A stretch of DNA of 64,000 bases from Miltoncostaeales bacterium (GCA_030833665.1 JAURGT010000002.1:1-64000), one strand, 5' to 3'; shown: positions 32,603 to 46,579, numbered from the stretch's first letter. Notes: generated from the letters alone by a model not told the origin. Made by a program: numbers and translations.

Positions 32603-33960
32603 AGCTGCTCGTCGCCAACCGCGGCGAGATCGCCGTGCGCGTCATCCGCACCGCCCGCGAGCTGGGCATCCCGACCGTGGCCGTGTACTCGACGGCCGAC
32701 GCCCAGACCCCGGCGGTCGAGATGGCCGACGAAGCGGTGTGCATCGGTCCACCGCCTGCGCGCGAGTCATACCTGGACATGCGCAATGTCATCGGCGCGG
32801 CCGAGGTGACCGGTTGCGACGCGGTGCACCCGGGCTACGGGTTCCTGTCGGAGAACCCCGACTTCGCCACTGAGTGCGCGCGAAACGGGATCCGCTTCGT
32901 GGGGCCCGACCCCGGCGTGATGCGCCGCATGGGCGACAAGATCCAGGCCAAGGAGGCCGCCGTCGAGGCCGGGCTTCCCGTTCTGGGCGGGTCGGAGGGC
33001 GGAGTCACCGACGTGGCTGCGGCGATGGCAGCGGCCGAGGCCGCGGGGTACCCGATCCTGCTCAAGGCGTCGGCCGGCGGGGGCGGGCGCGGCATGCGGC
33101 GCGTGGACAGCCCCGACGAGCTCGAGCGCGCGTTCGAGAGCGCATCCCAGGAGGCCCTGGCGGCCTTCGGCGACGGCTCGATGTACGTGGAGAAGCTGCT
33201 GGAGGGCGCGCGCCACGTAGAGGTGCAGGTGCTGGCTGACGGCCTCGGCGGCGTGCTCATCGTGGGCGACCGCGAGTGCTCGATCCAGCGGCGCCACCAG
33301 AAGGTGGTGGAGGAGGGTCCGGCCCCGAACCTGCTCGACAGCACCCGCGAAGGCCTGCACGCTGCTGCCGAGCGTGCCTGCAGGGCCTGGGACTACAAGT
33401 CGGCGGGCACGCTGGAGTTCCTCGTGGACGCCAAGGGCGACTTCTACTTCCTTGAGCTGAACGCCCGCCTGCAGGTGGAGCACCCGGTCACCGAACTGGT
33501 GAGCGGGATGGATATCGTGGCCGAGCAGCTGCGTATCGCAGACGGCCAGGTGCTCTCGCGCACCGGGCGGATCCAGGCCAACGGCCACGCGATCGAGTGC
33601 CGCATCAACGCCGAGGACCCCGCGTTCGACTTTCGTCCGGCCGCCGGCCGCCTGGGCCTGTTCCAGCTGGCGTCGGGCCCCGGCGTGCGCGTGGACACGT
33701 TCTGCCGCACCGGCGGATACGTGCCGCCCTACTACGACTCGCTCATCGCCAAGCTCTGCGTATGGGCGCCCGACCGCCCGCGCGCCGTGGCCCGCATGCA
33801 GCGCGCGCTATCGGAGAGCATCGTCGAGGGCGTGCCCACCACCCTGCCGCTCCTCGAGGAGATCTCGCGCGAGGAGGTGTTCGGGTCGGGCAGCTACACC
33901 ACGGCCTACCTCACCGAGCGCGCCGAATACCTGCCGTCGATGGGGGGCGGCGCGCGCTGA
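32599..33960 (+). CDS. accC: Acetyl-CoA carboxylase, biotin carboxylase subunit
   Basis: A 453-residue ATP-grasp biotin carboxylase. It has KLLVANRGEIAVRVIRTARELG, HPGYGFLSEN, the glycine-rich ASAGGGGRGMR, RDCSIQRR-like RECSIQRRHQKVVEE and the catalytic LNARLQVEHPVTE. It carboxylates biotin on the carrier encoded just upstream. The GTG overlaps the stop of the carrier fusion gene. The carboxyltransferase subunit is not in this window. Confidence 0.95.
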   Translation: MKLLVANRGEIAVRVIRTARELGIPTVAVYSTADAQTPAVEMADEAVCIGPPPARESYLDMRNVIGAAEVTGCDAVHPGYGFLSENPDFATECARNGIRFVGPDPGVMRRMGDKIQAKEAAVEAGLPVLGGSEGGVTDVAAAMAAAEAAGYPILLKASAGGGGRGMRRVDSPDELERAFESASQEALAAFGDGSMYVEKLLEGARHVEVQVLADGLGGVLIVGDRECSIQRRHQKVVEEGPAPNLLDSTREGLHAAAERACRAWDYKSAGTLEFLVDAKGDFYFLELNARLQVEHPVTELVSGMDIVAEQLRIADGQVLSRTGRIQANGHAIECRINAEDPAFDFRPAAGRLGLFQLASGPGVRVDTFCRTGGYVPPYYDSLIAKLCVWAPDRPRAVARMQRALSESIVEGVPTTLPLLEEISREEVFGSGSYTTAYLTERAEYLPSMGGGAR

Positions 33961-34373
33961 TGGGCGAGGTATCCCGCAGGCAGGCTCGCCGCCAGGCGGT
34001 GATCCTGCTGTACCAGCGCGACGTCACCGGCCTGCCGGTTCCTGAACTGGTGGAGAACGCCCTGCATGCCGGCGAGCACGCCGACGACCCGTTCACCCAG
34101 GCGCTCGTGGATGGAGTGGAGGCCGACCGCAGCGAGATCGACCGGCGCATCACATCGTCGGCCGATGGCTGGACTGCAGACCGCATCGCGCCCCTCGAGC
34201 GGAACATCCTGCGCGTGGCCGTGTACGAGCTCGGCACCGGGGACGTGCCGGTTCCGGTGGCCATCGACGAGGCCCTGGAGATGGCGAAGAAGTGGTGCGC
34301 CGCGGAGGCCCCGAAGTTCGTGAATGGCGTGCTCGGGCGGGTGGCGCGGGAGAACGCAGAGGCGGCGGCATGA
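33960..34373 (+). CDS. nusB: Transcription antitermination factor NusB
   Basis: A 137-residue all-helical NusB. It has RRQARRQAVILLYQ, RIAPLERNILRVAVYEL and PVAIDEALEMAKKW..FVNGVLGRV, all diagnostic. It joins NusE in rRNA antitermination. The ATG overlaps the accC stop by one base (TGATG). Confidence 0.93.
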   Translation: MGEVSRRQARRQAVILLYQRDVTGLPVPELVENALHAGEHADDPFTQALVDGVEADRSEIDRRITSSADGWTADRIAPLERNILRVAVYELGTGDVPVPVAIDEALEMAKKWCAAEAPKFVNGVLGRVARENAEAAA

Positions 34374-34678
34374 GCGCCCGCTCCGAGCTCGAGCAGGCCA
34401 CCCGTCGCCTCGAGGAACTCTCGCAGCGCATCGCAGACGCCGTCGATCGCCCGGCCACCGAGATCGAGGAGCTCGCCCGGCAGGCGTCCGACCTGTCGGC
34501 CGCGGTGGTGGAGATCATCCCGCGGGCGATCGCCGAGGCCGAATCCGACGCGAGGGGTGACGTGCCGCGAATCGGCGACCCGGCCCCGGGTGCGCCTGCC
34601 GATGGCGGCGACGGGCCGCAGTCGGACCCGTCCGGCGCGTTCGTGCCGGATGGCCTCTCGGAGGACGAGCCGGCCTAG
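34370..34678 (+). CDS. Small coiled-coil protein, unknown function
   Basis: A 102-residue protein translationally coupled to nusB (ATGA). The first 60 residues are a heptad-like helix (LEQATRRLEELSQRIADAV..IEELARQASDLSAAVVEI). The rest is an acidic, Pro/Gly/Asp-rich tail ending in SEDEPA. It is not XseB, whose real gene is at 53485. As the last gene of the aro-acc-nusB operon it may be lineage-specific. Its TAG stop shares CTAG with the convergent budA stop. Confidence 0.6.
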   Translation: MSARSELEQATRRLEELSQRIADAVDRPATEIEELARQASDLSAAVVEIIPRAIAEAESDARGDVPRIGDPAPGAPADGGDGPQSDPSGAFVPDGLSEDEPA

Positions 34679-35451
34679 TCGGGGGTGTTCTCCGCCTTCT
34701 CGATGCCCGCGCGCATCGCGGCGTCGGCGCCCGTCATCTCGACCCCGGGCGGAAGCTCCACGTGCACTTCGTCGGTGGCGTCCATCCACGCACGCCCCGA
34801 TTCGATGTCGGCCTCGAGCACGTGCCCGCCAGTGGAGTGGTCGCGCGCCATCGCGTGCAGGTGCCACCCCGGCACCTCGAGCCCCGCCGCCTCGCTGGGG
34901 AAGCGGAAGCCCACCACCACCGCGTCGAGGTCGTGCGCGTCCCACTCGGCCTGCTCGGTCACCACCACGTCGAGCGGTGGGTAGGGCCTGCCCTGCTTCG
35001 GCACGCTGCGCAGGTGCAGGCGCCGGAAGCGGCCCTCGATGCGCACGGCCGACACCGGGGCGGGCGCCAGGGCATCGAGTCGCGCCAGCAGGGAGTGGTA
35101 ATCCATCTCGCCGAGGTCCACGGGGTAACCCGGCGCGAAGGGGGTGACGACCGCGAATGGCGTTGTGGTGGCCGGGTTGACGGGGGAGAGCGAGCCGTCG
35201 GTGCGTCCCACGTACGCCCGGCCATCGACGATGATGAGCTCGCCGTCGAGGCCTGCCAACGTGCCCAGCCCGAGGTCACCGTGGGCCATGACTTCGCCCA
35301 CGGTGAGATCGCCGTCGTATCGCGAGTCCATGAGGGCCGCGATCGTCGATGTCTGGAACACGTGGTGCGCCGCCGGGGCGTCGGCGGCCGCGCCGCGCCT
35401 GTCCTCGGACACCAGGTGCAGGGCACGCACGAGATCGGGGTCAATGGCCAC
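34675..35451 (-). CDS. budA: Alpha-acetolactate decarboxylase
   Basis: About 258 residues. It has the family core HHVFQTSTIAALMDSRYDGD, GDLGLGTLAGLDGELIIVDG, PFAVVTPF and the zinc-binding GWHLHAMARDHSTGGHVL. It converts 2-acetolactate to acetoin, either as overflow metabolism or to balance valine/leucine supply. The ORF-track frame runs far upstream without homology. The GTG at 35451 gives the family length; ATG 35520 is also possible and would overlap the divergent dxs start. No acetolactate synthase is nearby. Confidence 0.85.
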   Translation of the reverse strand: MAIDPDLVRALHLVSEDRRGAAADAPAAHHVFQTSTIAALMDSRYDGDLTVGEVMAHGDLGLGTLAGLDGELIIVDGRAYVGRTDGSLSPVNPATTTPFAVVTPFAPGYPVDLGEMDYHSLLARLDALAPAPVSAVRIEGRFRRLHLRSVPKQGRPYPPLDVVVTEQAEWDAHDLDAVVVGFRFPSEAAGLEVPGWHLHAMARDHSTGGHVLEADIESGRAWMDATDEVHVELPPGVEMTGADAAMRAGIEKAENTPD

Positions 35452-35496
35452 GGTGGAAGTGTGCCCGCTCGCGAGCTCCGATGCATGAAGCGGTCG

Positions 35497-35502
35497 TAGA
35501 CT
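35497..35502 (+). promoter_or_regulatory. -10 element for leaderless dxs
   Basis: TAGACT ends 7 nt before the dxs GTG at 35510. No ribosome binding site is present. Confidence 0.5.
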
Positions 35503-35509
35503 GGGCTGC

Positions 35510-37403
35510 GTGACAGACATCGCATCCTTGTATCCGCTGCTGGCGTCGCTTGACGGCCCCGGGCAGCTCCACGACATGGATGACGCGCAGCTCAATGCCG
35601 TGGCGGCCGAGATGCGACGCGCCATCATCGACACCGTCTCGCAGACGGGCGGGCACCTGGGATCGAGCCTCGGAACCGTGGAGCTCAGCCTGGCGCTGCA
35701 CGCTGAGCTCGACTCGCCGCGTGACCGCATCCTCTGGGACGTCGGACACCAGGCGTATGGCCACAAGCTGCTCACCGGGCGCCTCGGCGACTTCGGAACC
35801 CTTCGCCAGTACGAGGGCATGTCGGGCTTCCTGCGCAGGGAGGAGAGCGAGCACGACATCATGGGGGCGGGGCACGCGAGCACGAGCATCTCGTACGCCC
35901 GGCCTGGCCGAGGCAATGCGCGTGACCGGCCGGCGCGACCGGCGCATCGTCGCGGTGATCGGCGACGGCGCGATGACCGGCGGCATGGCCTACGAGGCCA
36001 TGAACCACGCCGGCCACCTGGGGTCGCCCATCACTGTCGTGCTGAATGACAACGGCATGAGCATCTCGCAGAACGTCGGTGCCTTCGCCGGCGCGCTGCA
36101 GAAGGCGCGACTCGACCCCACGCTCACCAAGGTGCGACACGAGATCGAGAGAGGCCTCGGGCTCATCCCGGGCATGAATGACCTGGGCAGCTCGCTCTCG
36201 AGCGCCACGAAGGCCCTGTTCGTGCCGGGGCAGCTGTTCGAGGCGCTGGGCTTCGCCTACCTCGGTCCGCTCGACGGCCACGACATCAAGGCGATGCGCC
36301 GTGCGCTCGAGAAGACCGCCGACAGCGACCGTCCGGTGCTGTTGCACGTGCACACCGACAAGGGCCGTGGGTACGGACCGGCCGAGGAGGATGGCGAGGC
36401 CATGCACGGCTCCGGCCCCTTCGCGGTCGAGAGCGGCCGCGCCGCCAAGCCCGCCGCGCCGGGCCCGCCCGCCTACACCGAGGTGTTCGGCACGGCCCTC
36501 GTGAAGGAAGCCGAGGGCGACCCCCGCGTCGTCGGCATCACCGCCGCCATGCTCAAGGGCACGGGCATGAACCACATGCTCGCGCGGTTCCCCGAGCGCA
36601 CCTACGACGTCGGCATTGCCGAACAGCACGGCGTGGTGTTCGCAGGGGGGCTGGCCATCGCCGGCTACCGGCCCGTATGCGCGATCTACTCGACCTTCCT
36701 GCAGCGGGCCTACGACCCGATCGTGCACGACATCGCCCTGCAGGGGCTGCCGGTGGTGTTCGCCATCGATCGCGGCGGCCTGGTGGGCGACGACGGCCCC
36801 ACGCACCACGGGGTGTTCGACATCGCGTACATGCGGTCGATTCCGGGCATGGTGGTGATGGCCCCCATGGACGAGGCCGAGCTGGTGCACATGCTGCACA
36901 CCGCGCTGCGGATCGACGGGCCCTCGGCCTTCCGCTACCCGCGCGGGGCCGGGACGGGCGTCGCCCTGCCCGATCGCCCCGAGGCGCTCGAGGTGGGCCG
37001 GGCCCAGGTGCTGGAGGATGGCTCGCGCGTTGCCCTGGTGGGCTACGGCTACGGGGTGCAGGTCGCGCTCGACGCCGCGGGCATCGTGTCGGAGGAGCTC
37101 GGCGTGCGGCCCACCGTGGTGAACGCCCGCTTCGCGAAGCCGATTGACGCGGACCTGCTCGCGGAGCTGTCGCGCACCCACGATGTGCTGGTGACCATCG
37201 AGGACCACGTGCTCGAGGGCGGCTTCGGCAGCGCGGTGCTCGAGGTGATCGGCGACGGCCCGGCGCGGGTTGAGCGCATCGGCATCCCTGACGAGTTCAT
37301 CCAGCACGGCCGGCGCGACCTGCTGCTGGCCGGTGCAGGGGTGACGCCCGCAGCCGCGGCGAACGCGGCGCTCGTGGCGCTGGGAGCGCGCGCGGCCCGC
37401 TGA
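35510..37403 (+). CDS. dxs: 1-deoxy-D-xylulose-5-phosphate synthase, frame broken at about 35900
   Basis: Homology to Dxs is continuous across two frames. Frame one runs from GTG 35510 through WDVGHQAYGHKLLTGR to GHASTSISYA. Frame two picks up at 35901 with GLAEAMRVTG and runs through AVIGDGAMTGGM (TPP-binding GDG), YDVGIAEQHGVVFAGG, HHGVFDIAYMRSIPGM and the transketolase C-terminal domain. One extra base or two missing bases at 35900 would explain the break, and the joined product would be about 630 residues, the usual size. Dxs opens the MEP isoprenoid pathway and is normally essential, so a sequencing or assembly error is more likely than a dead gene. Confidence 0.88.
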
Positions 37404-37413
37404 CGCGCGGCCT

Positions 37414-37433
37414 CCGGCGCGGACGTGCGCCGG
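37414..37433 (+). terminator. Hairpin after dxs
   Basis: CCGGCGC and GCGCCGG form a 7-bp stem around GGACGT, 10 nt after the dxs stop and just before the tlyA promoter. It has no T-tract. Confidence 0.35.
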
Positions 37434-37452
37434 GCGTCGCCACGTGCGCGGC

Positions 37453-37458
37453 TACGAT
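37453..37458 (+). promoter_or_regulatory. -10 element for leaderless tlyA
   Basis: TACGAT ends 6 nt before the GTG at 37465. It would drive tlyA, nadK and probably recN. Confidence 0.5.
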
Positions 37459-37464
37459 GCACCC

Positions 37465-38259
37465 GTGGCCCGGCTGCGACTCGACGCCGCTCTCGTGGAC
37501 CGGGGACTGTTCCCGTCGCGGGCGCGTGCCCAGGCGGCGGTGATGGCAGGCCGCGTGCGCGTGGACGGACGCTCCGACGTGAAGCCGGGCCACCAGGTGG
37601 CGTCCGACGCGGCGATCGAAGTGGACGAGGGCCCGGAGTTCGCATCGCGCGGCGGGCTCAAGCTCGACCACGCGCTCGACCGGCTCGGCGTCGACGTGTC
37701 CGGCGTCCAGGCGATCGACATCGGGGCCTCCACCGGCGGGTTCACCGACGTGCTGCTGCAGCGGGGTGCCGCGAGCGTGATCGCCGTGGATGTCGGCTAC
37801 GGCCAGTTGGCATGGGCGCTACGTGAGGATCCCCGGGTGCACGTGCTCGATCGCACCAACGCGAGGGGCCTCGAGCCCGAGATGCTCCCCCGGGTGCCGG
37901 ACCTCGCCGTGATGGACGTCTCCTTCATCTCGTCGGCGCTGGTATGGCCCGCGGTGGCGCGATGCCTGTCACCGGCGTACCGTGCCCTCGTCATGGTGAA
38001 GCCGCAATTCGAAGTCGGGCGGGACAACGTGGGCTCCGGCGGGGTGGTGCGCGACCCTGCCCTTCGCCTCGAAGCCGTCATGCGCGTGGTGCGCGCCATC
38101 GAGGAGAGCGGGGGACGGGTTGCCGGCGCGGCCGACAGCGGCACCCCCGGGCCGAAGGGGAATCGCGAGGTGTTCGTGCTCGGCCTCGGACCTGGCGCCC
38201 CCTGCGATCCCATCGACGTGCAGGCGGTTGTGACCGCGGCCGTGGCGGACGGAGGGTGA
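37465..38259 (+). CDS. tlyA: TlyA-type rRNA 2'-O-methyltransferase / hemolysin A family
   Basis: A 264-residue protein. An S4 RNA-binding domain (RLRLDAALVDRGLFPSRARAQAAVMAGRVRVDG) precedes an FtsJ-like methyltransferase domain with SAM motif AIDIGASTGGFTDVLLQRGA, DVSFIS and VMVKPQFE. In mycobacteria TlyA methylates 16S and 23S rRNA. The GTG is chosen from the leaderless -10. Its stop overlaps the nadK start (GTGA). Confidence 0.93.
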   Translation: MARLRLDAALVDRGLFPSRARAQAAVMAGRVRVDGRSDVKPGHQVASDAAIEVDEGPEFASRGGLKLDHALDRLGVDVSGVQAIDIGASTGGFTDVLLQRGAASVIAVDVGYGQLAWALREDPRVHVLDRTNARGLEPEMLPRVPDLAVMDVSFISSALVWPAVARCLSPAYRALVMVKPQFEVGRDNVGSGGVVRDPALRLEAVMRVVRAIEESGGRVAGAADSGTPGPKGNREVFVLGLGPGAPCDPIDVQAVVTAAVADGG

Positions 38260-39149
38260 CGTTGCCGCCGTACCGCCCCATCAGCGAGGTCGCAGGGTCA
38301 CGCGCCGAGCGGGTGCTCATCCTCACCCATGGCGCCGCCGAGGTGACGGCGGGCGTGATGCCCACCGTCATATCGATCCTCGACGCCCGCGGCGTGGAGG
38401 TTGCGGCCACGGCCGAGGAGGCCGCGAAGCATCCGCTTCTCGCGGAGCGCGCGATCCTGGAGCCCACGGACCTGCGCGCGGGGGGATCCGACCTGGTGCT
38501 GGTGCTGGGCGGGGACGGCAGCATCCTGCGCGCGCTGTCGCGCGAGGCCACCACCGGCGCGCCGGTGCTGGGCGTGAACTTCGGCCGGGTGGGCTTCCTC
38601 GCCAGCGTCGAGCAGTCGGACCTCGAGCGCGGTATCACCCGCGCGCTGGAGGGCGACTACATCACCCTCGGCCTTCCATCGCTGAAGGCGGAGTGGAGCG
38701 AGGGCACCCTGCAGGCGGTGAATGACCTGGCGTTCCTGCGCGGGGGCGAGTCGCGCCTCGCGGACCTCTCGTACTCGGTGTCGGGCGAGCCGGTGGCCAC
38801 CGTGCGCTGCGATGGACTCATCTGCTCAACACCCGTTGGCTCGACGGCCTACAACCTCGCCGCGGGAGGGCCCACGGTCTCGTGGCGGGTCAAGTGCTTC
38901 GTGCTGTCGTTCATCGCGGCGCATCACCTCGATACCCGCCCGCTGATCCTCGCGGCCGACGAGAAGCTCACGGTCACCAACTCGGCGATCGTCGGCGACT
39001 GCGACGTGCTGGCCGACGGCGTGCGCATCGCCGCGCTGCCGCCCGGGCGGTCGATCACCGTCGGGCTCGGTGGCCAGGAGGTGCACCTCGCGATCTTCCC
39101 GGAGTCATCGTTCTTCCGTCGCTACCGGGAGAAGTTCGGGCGCCCATGA
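38256..39149 (+). CDS. nadK: NAD kinase
   Basis: A 297-residue NAD kinase. It has the catalytic LVLGGDGSILRA, the NFGRVGFL loop, and the conserved DGLICSTPVGSTAYNLAAGGP. It makes NADP from NAD. The GTG overlaps the tlyA stop; a TTG six bases on is an alternative. The tlyA-nadK-recN order is widespread. Confidence 0.94.
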   Translation: MTLPPYRPISEVAGSRAERVLILTHGAAEVTAGVMPTVISILDARGVEVAATAEEAAKHPLLAERAILEPTDLRAGGSDLVLVLGGDGSILRALSREATTGAPVLGVNFGRVGFLASVEQSDLERGITRALEGDYITLGLPSLKAEWSEGTLQAVNDLAFLRGGESRLADLSYSVSGEPVATVRCDGLICSTPVGSTAYNLAAGGPTVSWRVKCFVLSFIAAHHLDTRPLILAADEKLTVTNSAIVGDCDVLADGVRIAALPPGRSITVGLGGQEVHLAIFPESSFFRRYREKFGRP

Positions 39150-39168
39150 GGCATCCGGCGGAGGCGGC

Positions 39169-43701
<4,533 letters not shown>

Positions 43702-43705
<4 letters not shown>

Positions 43706-44259
43706 TCCACCCGCTCGATGGAGGGCGCCCGATCACCGGCATGTCCGTGGAATCCACGGAGCCCATCTACGCCGGCCAGGTGGTGGACCTCTCGGTGGTG
43801 CACTACCGCCGCCCGGGTGGTCTCGTGGTTCGCAGGGAGGTCATCGCCCATCCCGGTGCCGTGGTGATGGTTCCGGTGGAGGATGACCACGTGCTGATGG
43901 TGCGCCAGCCGCGCGAGGCGGTGGGGGAGTACCTGCTCGAGCTCCCGGCGGGGAAGCTCGACGTGGCGGGTGAGCCGCCGCTGGACTGCGCCCGCCGCGA
44001 GTTGGCCGAGGAGGTCGGGCGATCAGCGACCACATGGACCGACCTCGGGGGCTTCTATACCGCCCCGGCGATCCTCGAGGAGTACATCCACTGTTACCTG
44101 GCCGAGGACCTCGCGCCGGTGGATCACCCCCCGATCCCGGAGGAGGAGATCGAGGTGGTGCCCGTGGCGCTCAGCGACCTCGACGCACTCATCGCCGAGG
44201 TTCACGACGCCAAGTCGCTCATCGGATTGCTCAGGTTGCGTGCCATGCGGGCGGGCTGA
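43702..44259 (+). CDS. Nudix hydrolase, ADP-ribose pyrophosphatase-like
   Basis: A 185-residue Nudix protein. The Nudix box ELPAGKLDVAGEPPLDCARRELAEEVG is complete in REL-x-EE-x-G but has one residue more than usual between the first Gly and Glu. The adjacent GGFYTAPAILEEYIHCYLAEDL resembles ADP-ribose pyrophosphatases. Substrate assignment is by family only. GTGA overlap with the M20 gene. Confidence 0.87.
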
Positions 44260-44330
44260 CGCGGGAAGTCCCTGCTGAGCGCGCTATTCACCGGAACCTG
44301 ATGGGGCGAGCCGTCGACCACCGCTGAAAC

Positions 44331-44344
44331 CGCCCCGAGGGGCG
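44331..44344. terminator. Hairpin between convergent Nudix and methyltransferase genes
   Basis: CGCCC and GGGCG form a compact stem about 70 bp after the Nudix stop. The 140-bp gap around it holds no plausible gene. Confidence 0.35.
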
Positions 44345-44400
44345 TCACCCGTGTGCTCGTTGGGAGAAGGGTGGCCATGAGGCGCACGCCCTCTCGGCCC

Positions 44401-45027
44401 TCAGCGCACGGCGCTGAGCGTGATGCCGTCCCCGATGGGAAGCACCACCGTGGCGAGGCCGGGCTCGGCCATCGCGCCTTCGGCGAAGTCGCGCAGGGCG
44501 GCCACCTGGGCGGCGTCGCCCTGGCCGCCGAAGATGTTGTCGGCCACGATGAGTCCCCCGGGGCGCACGAGGCGCGCGCACTCGCGCAGGTAGGCGCGAT
44601 ACGCCGGCTTGTCGGCGTCGATGTACGCCAGGTCGTAGCCCGGGCCGAGGGCTGCGAGGGTTTCGAGCGCGGGTGCCACGTGGATGGTCACCTCGTCGTG
44701 GTAGCCGGCCTCGCGCAGCACGTCCGCAGCGCGGTCGGCGTGGTCCTGGCTGATGTCGAGGCAGTCGATGTGACCGTCTGGCGCGAGCGACGGGGCCATC
44801 CACAGCGCTGAAGTGCCCACGAACGTGCCGATCTCCAGCACCCGGTGCCCGCCCGTGGCGCGCACGAGCACGGCCAGCAGGGCGCCGAGCTCGGGGTGGG
44901 TCATCATGTTCTCGAGCTCGTGCCCCGCCATCTCCGCCTGCAGGCGCCGCACTGCCTCGGGCACGTCGGCGACCCCCTCGAGCCAGGCGTCGAGGTCGGT
45001 GTCAATGGGAGTGCGCGAGATGCTCAT
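44401..45027 (-). CDS. SAM-dependent O-methyltransferase (family 3, COMT-like)
   Basis: A 208-residue class I methyltransferase. It has RVLEIGTFVGTSALWMAPSL (SAM motif), CLDISQDHADRA, the metal-binding YDLAYIDADKPAYRAY and VADNIFGGQ. Bacterial members methylate catechols or small phenolics with Mg2+. The ATG overlaps the stop of an ABC-2 permease (ATGA), so it is the last gene of an exporter operon. It could modify the exported compound. Confidence 0.88.
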   Translation of the reverse strand: MSISRTPIDTDLDAWLEGVADVPEAVRRLQAEMAGHELENMMTHPELGALLAVLVRATGGHRVLEIGTFVGTSALWMAPSLAPDGHIDCLDISQDHADRAADVLREAGYHDEVTIHVAPALETLAALGPGYDLAYIDADKPAYRAYLRECARLVRPGGLIVADNIFGGQGDAAQVAALRDFAEGAMAEPGLATVVLPIGDGITLSAVR

Positions 45028-45791
45028 CGGTTCTCCAGGTGTCGAAGCGGATTCAGCGCGAAGGCCCCCAGCACGACCAGCAGCGCGACGGCCGACACCA
45101 GGCCGGGCCAGGTGTCGGCCCAGGTGACTGTGCCGGTGAGCTCGGCGCTGCGCGCGGCGTTGAGGATGTACGTGACCGGGTTGTAGCGGGCCACGGCGCC
45201 AAGCCACCCGTGCATGGCGTCGAGCGGCACGTACGCCACCGACATGAACACCGACAGGAACACAACCAGCTGCATGATGGGTGCGGCCTGCACGGTGCGG
45301 CTCCGAAGCGCCACCCCGATGGCCCAGAACGACGCCGCGGCGGCGAACAGGAGGGCGAAGGCGAAGATGAGCAGGGTGGGCCCCACGCCCGGCAGCATCA
45401 CGCCCCCGATCATCCCGGCGATGAACACGACCACCGTGGTGAGGATGCTCCGCGCCTGTGCCGCCAACATGGGCCCGAGCACCAGGGCCAGGCGAGGCGC
45501 CGGGCTCGACTGCAAGCGGTCGAAGAACCCGCCCTCGAGGTCGCGGGCAAGGGTCATGCCCGAGTTGATCCCTGCGAAGCCCGCGCCCATGATGGCGGCC
45601 ATCGGGATCGTGAACGCCAGGTACGACTCGCCGGCGAACTGGGGCAGGGCACCAATGCCATGGAAGGCTCCGGCCGTCGCGATGAGGATGAACAGCGGCA
45701 TCACCAGCGACGGGATGAACACCGACGGCACCCGGCGCACGAGCAGCAGGTTGCGCCCGGCGAGGCCAAGGCTCACGCTCACCACCCTCAT
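45024..45791 (-). CDS. ABC-2 type transporter permease (second)
   Basis: A 255-residue membrane protein with six predicted helices and the ABC-2 signature region DLEGGFFDRLQSSPAPR. It starts at ATG 45791, coupled to the first permease by ATGA. Together with its partner it forms the membrane part of a DrrAB-like exporter. The ORF-track frame extends spuriously upstream. Confidence 0.88.
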   Translation of the reverse strand: MRVVSVSLGLAGRNLLLVRRVPSVFIPSLVMPLFILIATAGAFHGIGALPQFAGESYLAFTIPMAAIMGAGFAGINSGMTLARDLEGGFFDRLQSSPAPRLALVLGPMLAAQARSILTTVVVFIAGMIGGVMLPGVGPTLLIFAFALLFAAAASFWAIGVALRSRTVQAAPIMQLVVFLSVFMSVAYVPLDAMHGWLGAVARYNPVTYILNAARSAELTGTVTWADTWPGLVSAVALLVVLGAFALNPLRHLENR

Positions 45792-46579
45792 GCGGCCACC
45801 CTCAGCCTGCGCCTGAGCGCGAGCGCCGACGCTCCGATGGTGATGGCGGCCAGCGCGAGCGCGGTGCCGATGCCGATCAGCGTGGTGCCAACCGTGGCGC
45901 CGCCGATGATCTCCAGGCGCATCGACTCCACGAGCCAGCTGATCGGGTTGACCCGGGCGACGGCCGCGTACCAGCCGGTCATGGTCTCGATGGGGAAGAA
46001 GGCCGACGAGAAGAACAGGAGTGCGAAGAAGAGCGGGAACATGCCCTGCACGGCCTCGCCCGACCCGGTGCGAAGCGCGAGGTAGACCCCGAGCCCGCCG
46101 ACGGCCGCGGCGAAGATGACCGCGATGAGAAGCACGACGAGGAAGCCCGTGATTCCGCCGTCCACGCGGGCCCCGAAGATCCACGCGATGGCGATGAACA
46201 GCACCGCCTGGAACAGGCCAAGGGCCATCGACGCCCCGAGGCGGCCGGTGAGGATTGCCACGCGCGACGTGGGCGACGCCACGAGGCGATCGAAGAAGCC
46301 CCCCTCGATGTCGGTGGCGAAGGCGGCACCGGCAGAGGTCCCGCCGATCAGCACCCCCTGCACGATGGCGCCGCACACGGCGAAGTCGAGGAACCCGCGC
46401 ACCGGGGGGAAGCCCGGCACAGCCCCCGGCGCGCCGCCGAAGGAGGCCGTGAAGATGGCCATGAGCACGAGGGGGAAGAACAGGGCTGGGAACCACGCCT
46501 GGGGAAGGCGGATGGTGGTGATGATCGACCGCCACGCGAGGGCGGCGGTCTGGCGTACCGCCGGGGCCGCGGCCGTCAT
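45788..46579 (-). CDS. ABC-2 type transporter permease (first)
   Basis: A 263-residue permease with six helices and DIEGGFFDRLVASPTSR, nearly the same motif as the second permease, so the pair probably arose by duplication. It ends in a basic tail (LRRRLRVAA). The ATG overlaps the ATPase stop (ATGA). Substrate unknown. Confidence 0.88.
   Translation of the reverse strand: MTAAAPAVRQTAALAWRSIITTIRLPQAWFPALFFPLVLMAIFTASFGGAPGAVPGFPPVRGFLDFAVCGAIVQGVLIGGTSAGAAFATDIEGGFFDRLVASPTSRVAILTGRLGASMALGLFQAVLFIAIAWIFGARVDGGITGFLVVLLIAVIFAAAVGGLGVYLALRTGSGEAVQGMFPLFFALLFFSSAFFPIETMTGWYAAVARVNPISWLVESMRLEIIGGATVGTTLIGIGTALALAAITIGASALALRRRLRVAA

Noticed and set aside
34370-34678. Second exonuclease VII small subunit
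   Set aside because: The helix resembles XseB in length and charge only; the true xseB follows xseA at 53485.
44260-44400. Possible small RNA or tRNA in the 140-bp gap
   Set aside because: No cloverleaf or promoter is visible; only a short terminator-like hairpin.
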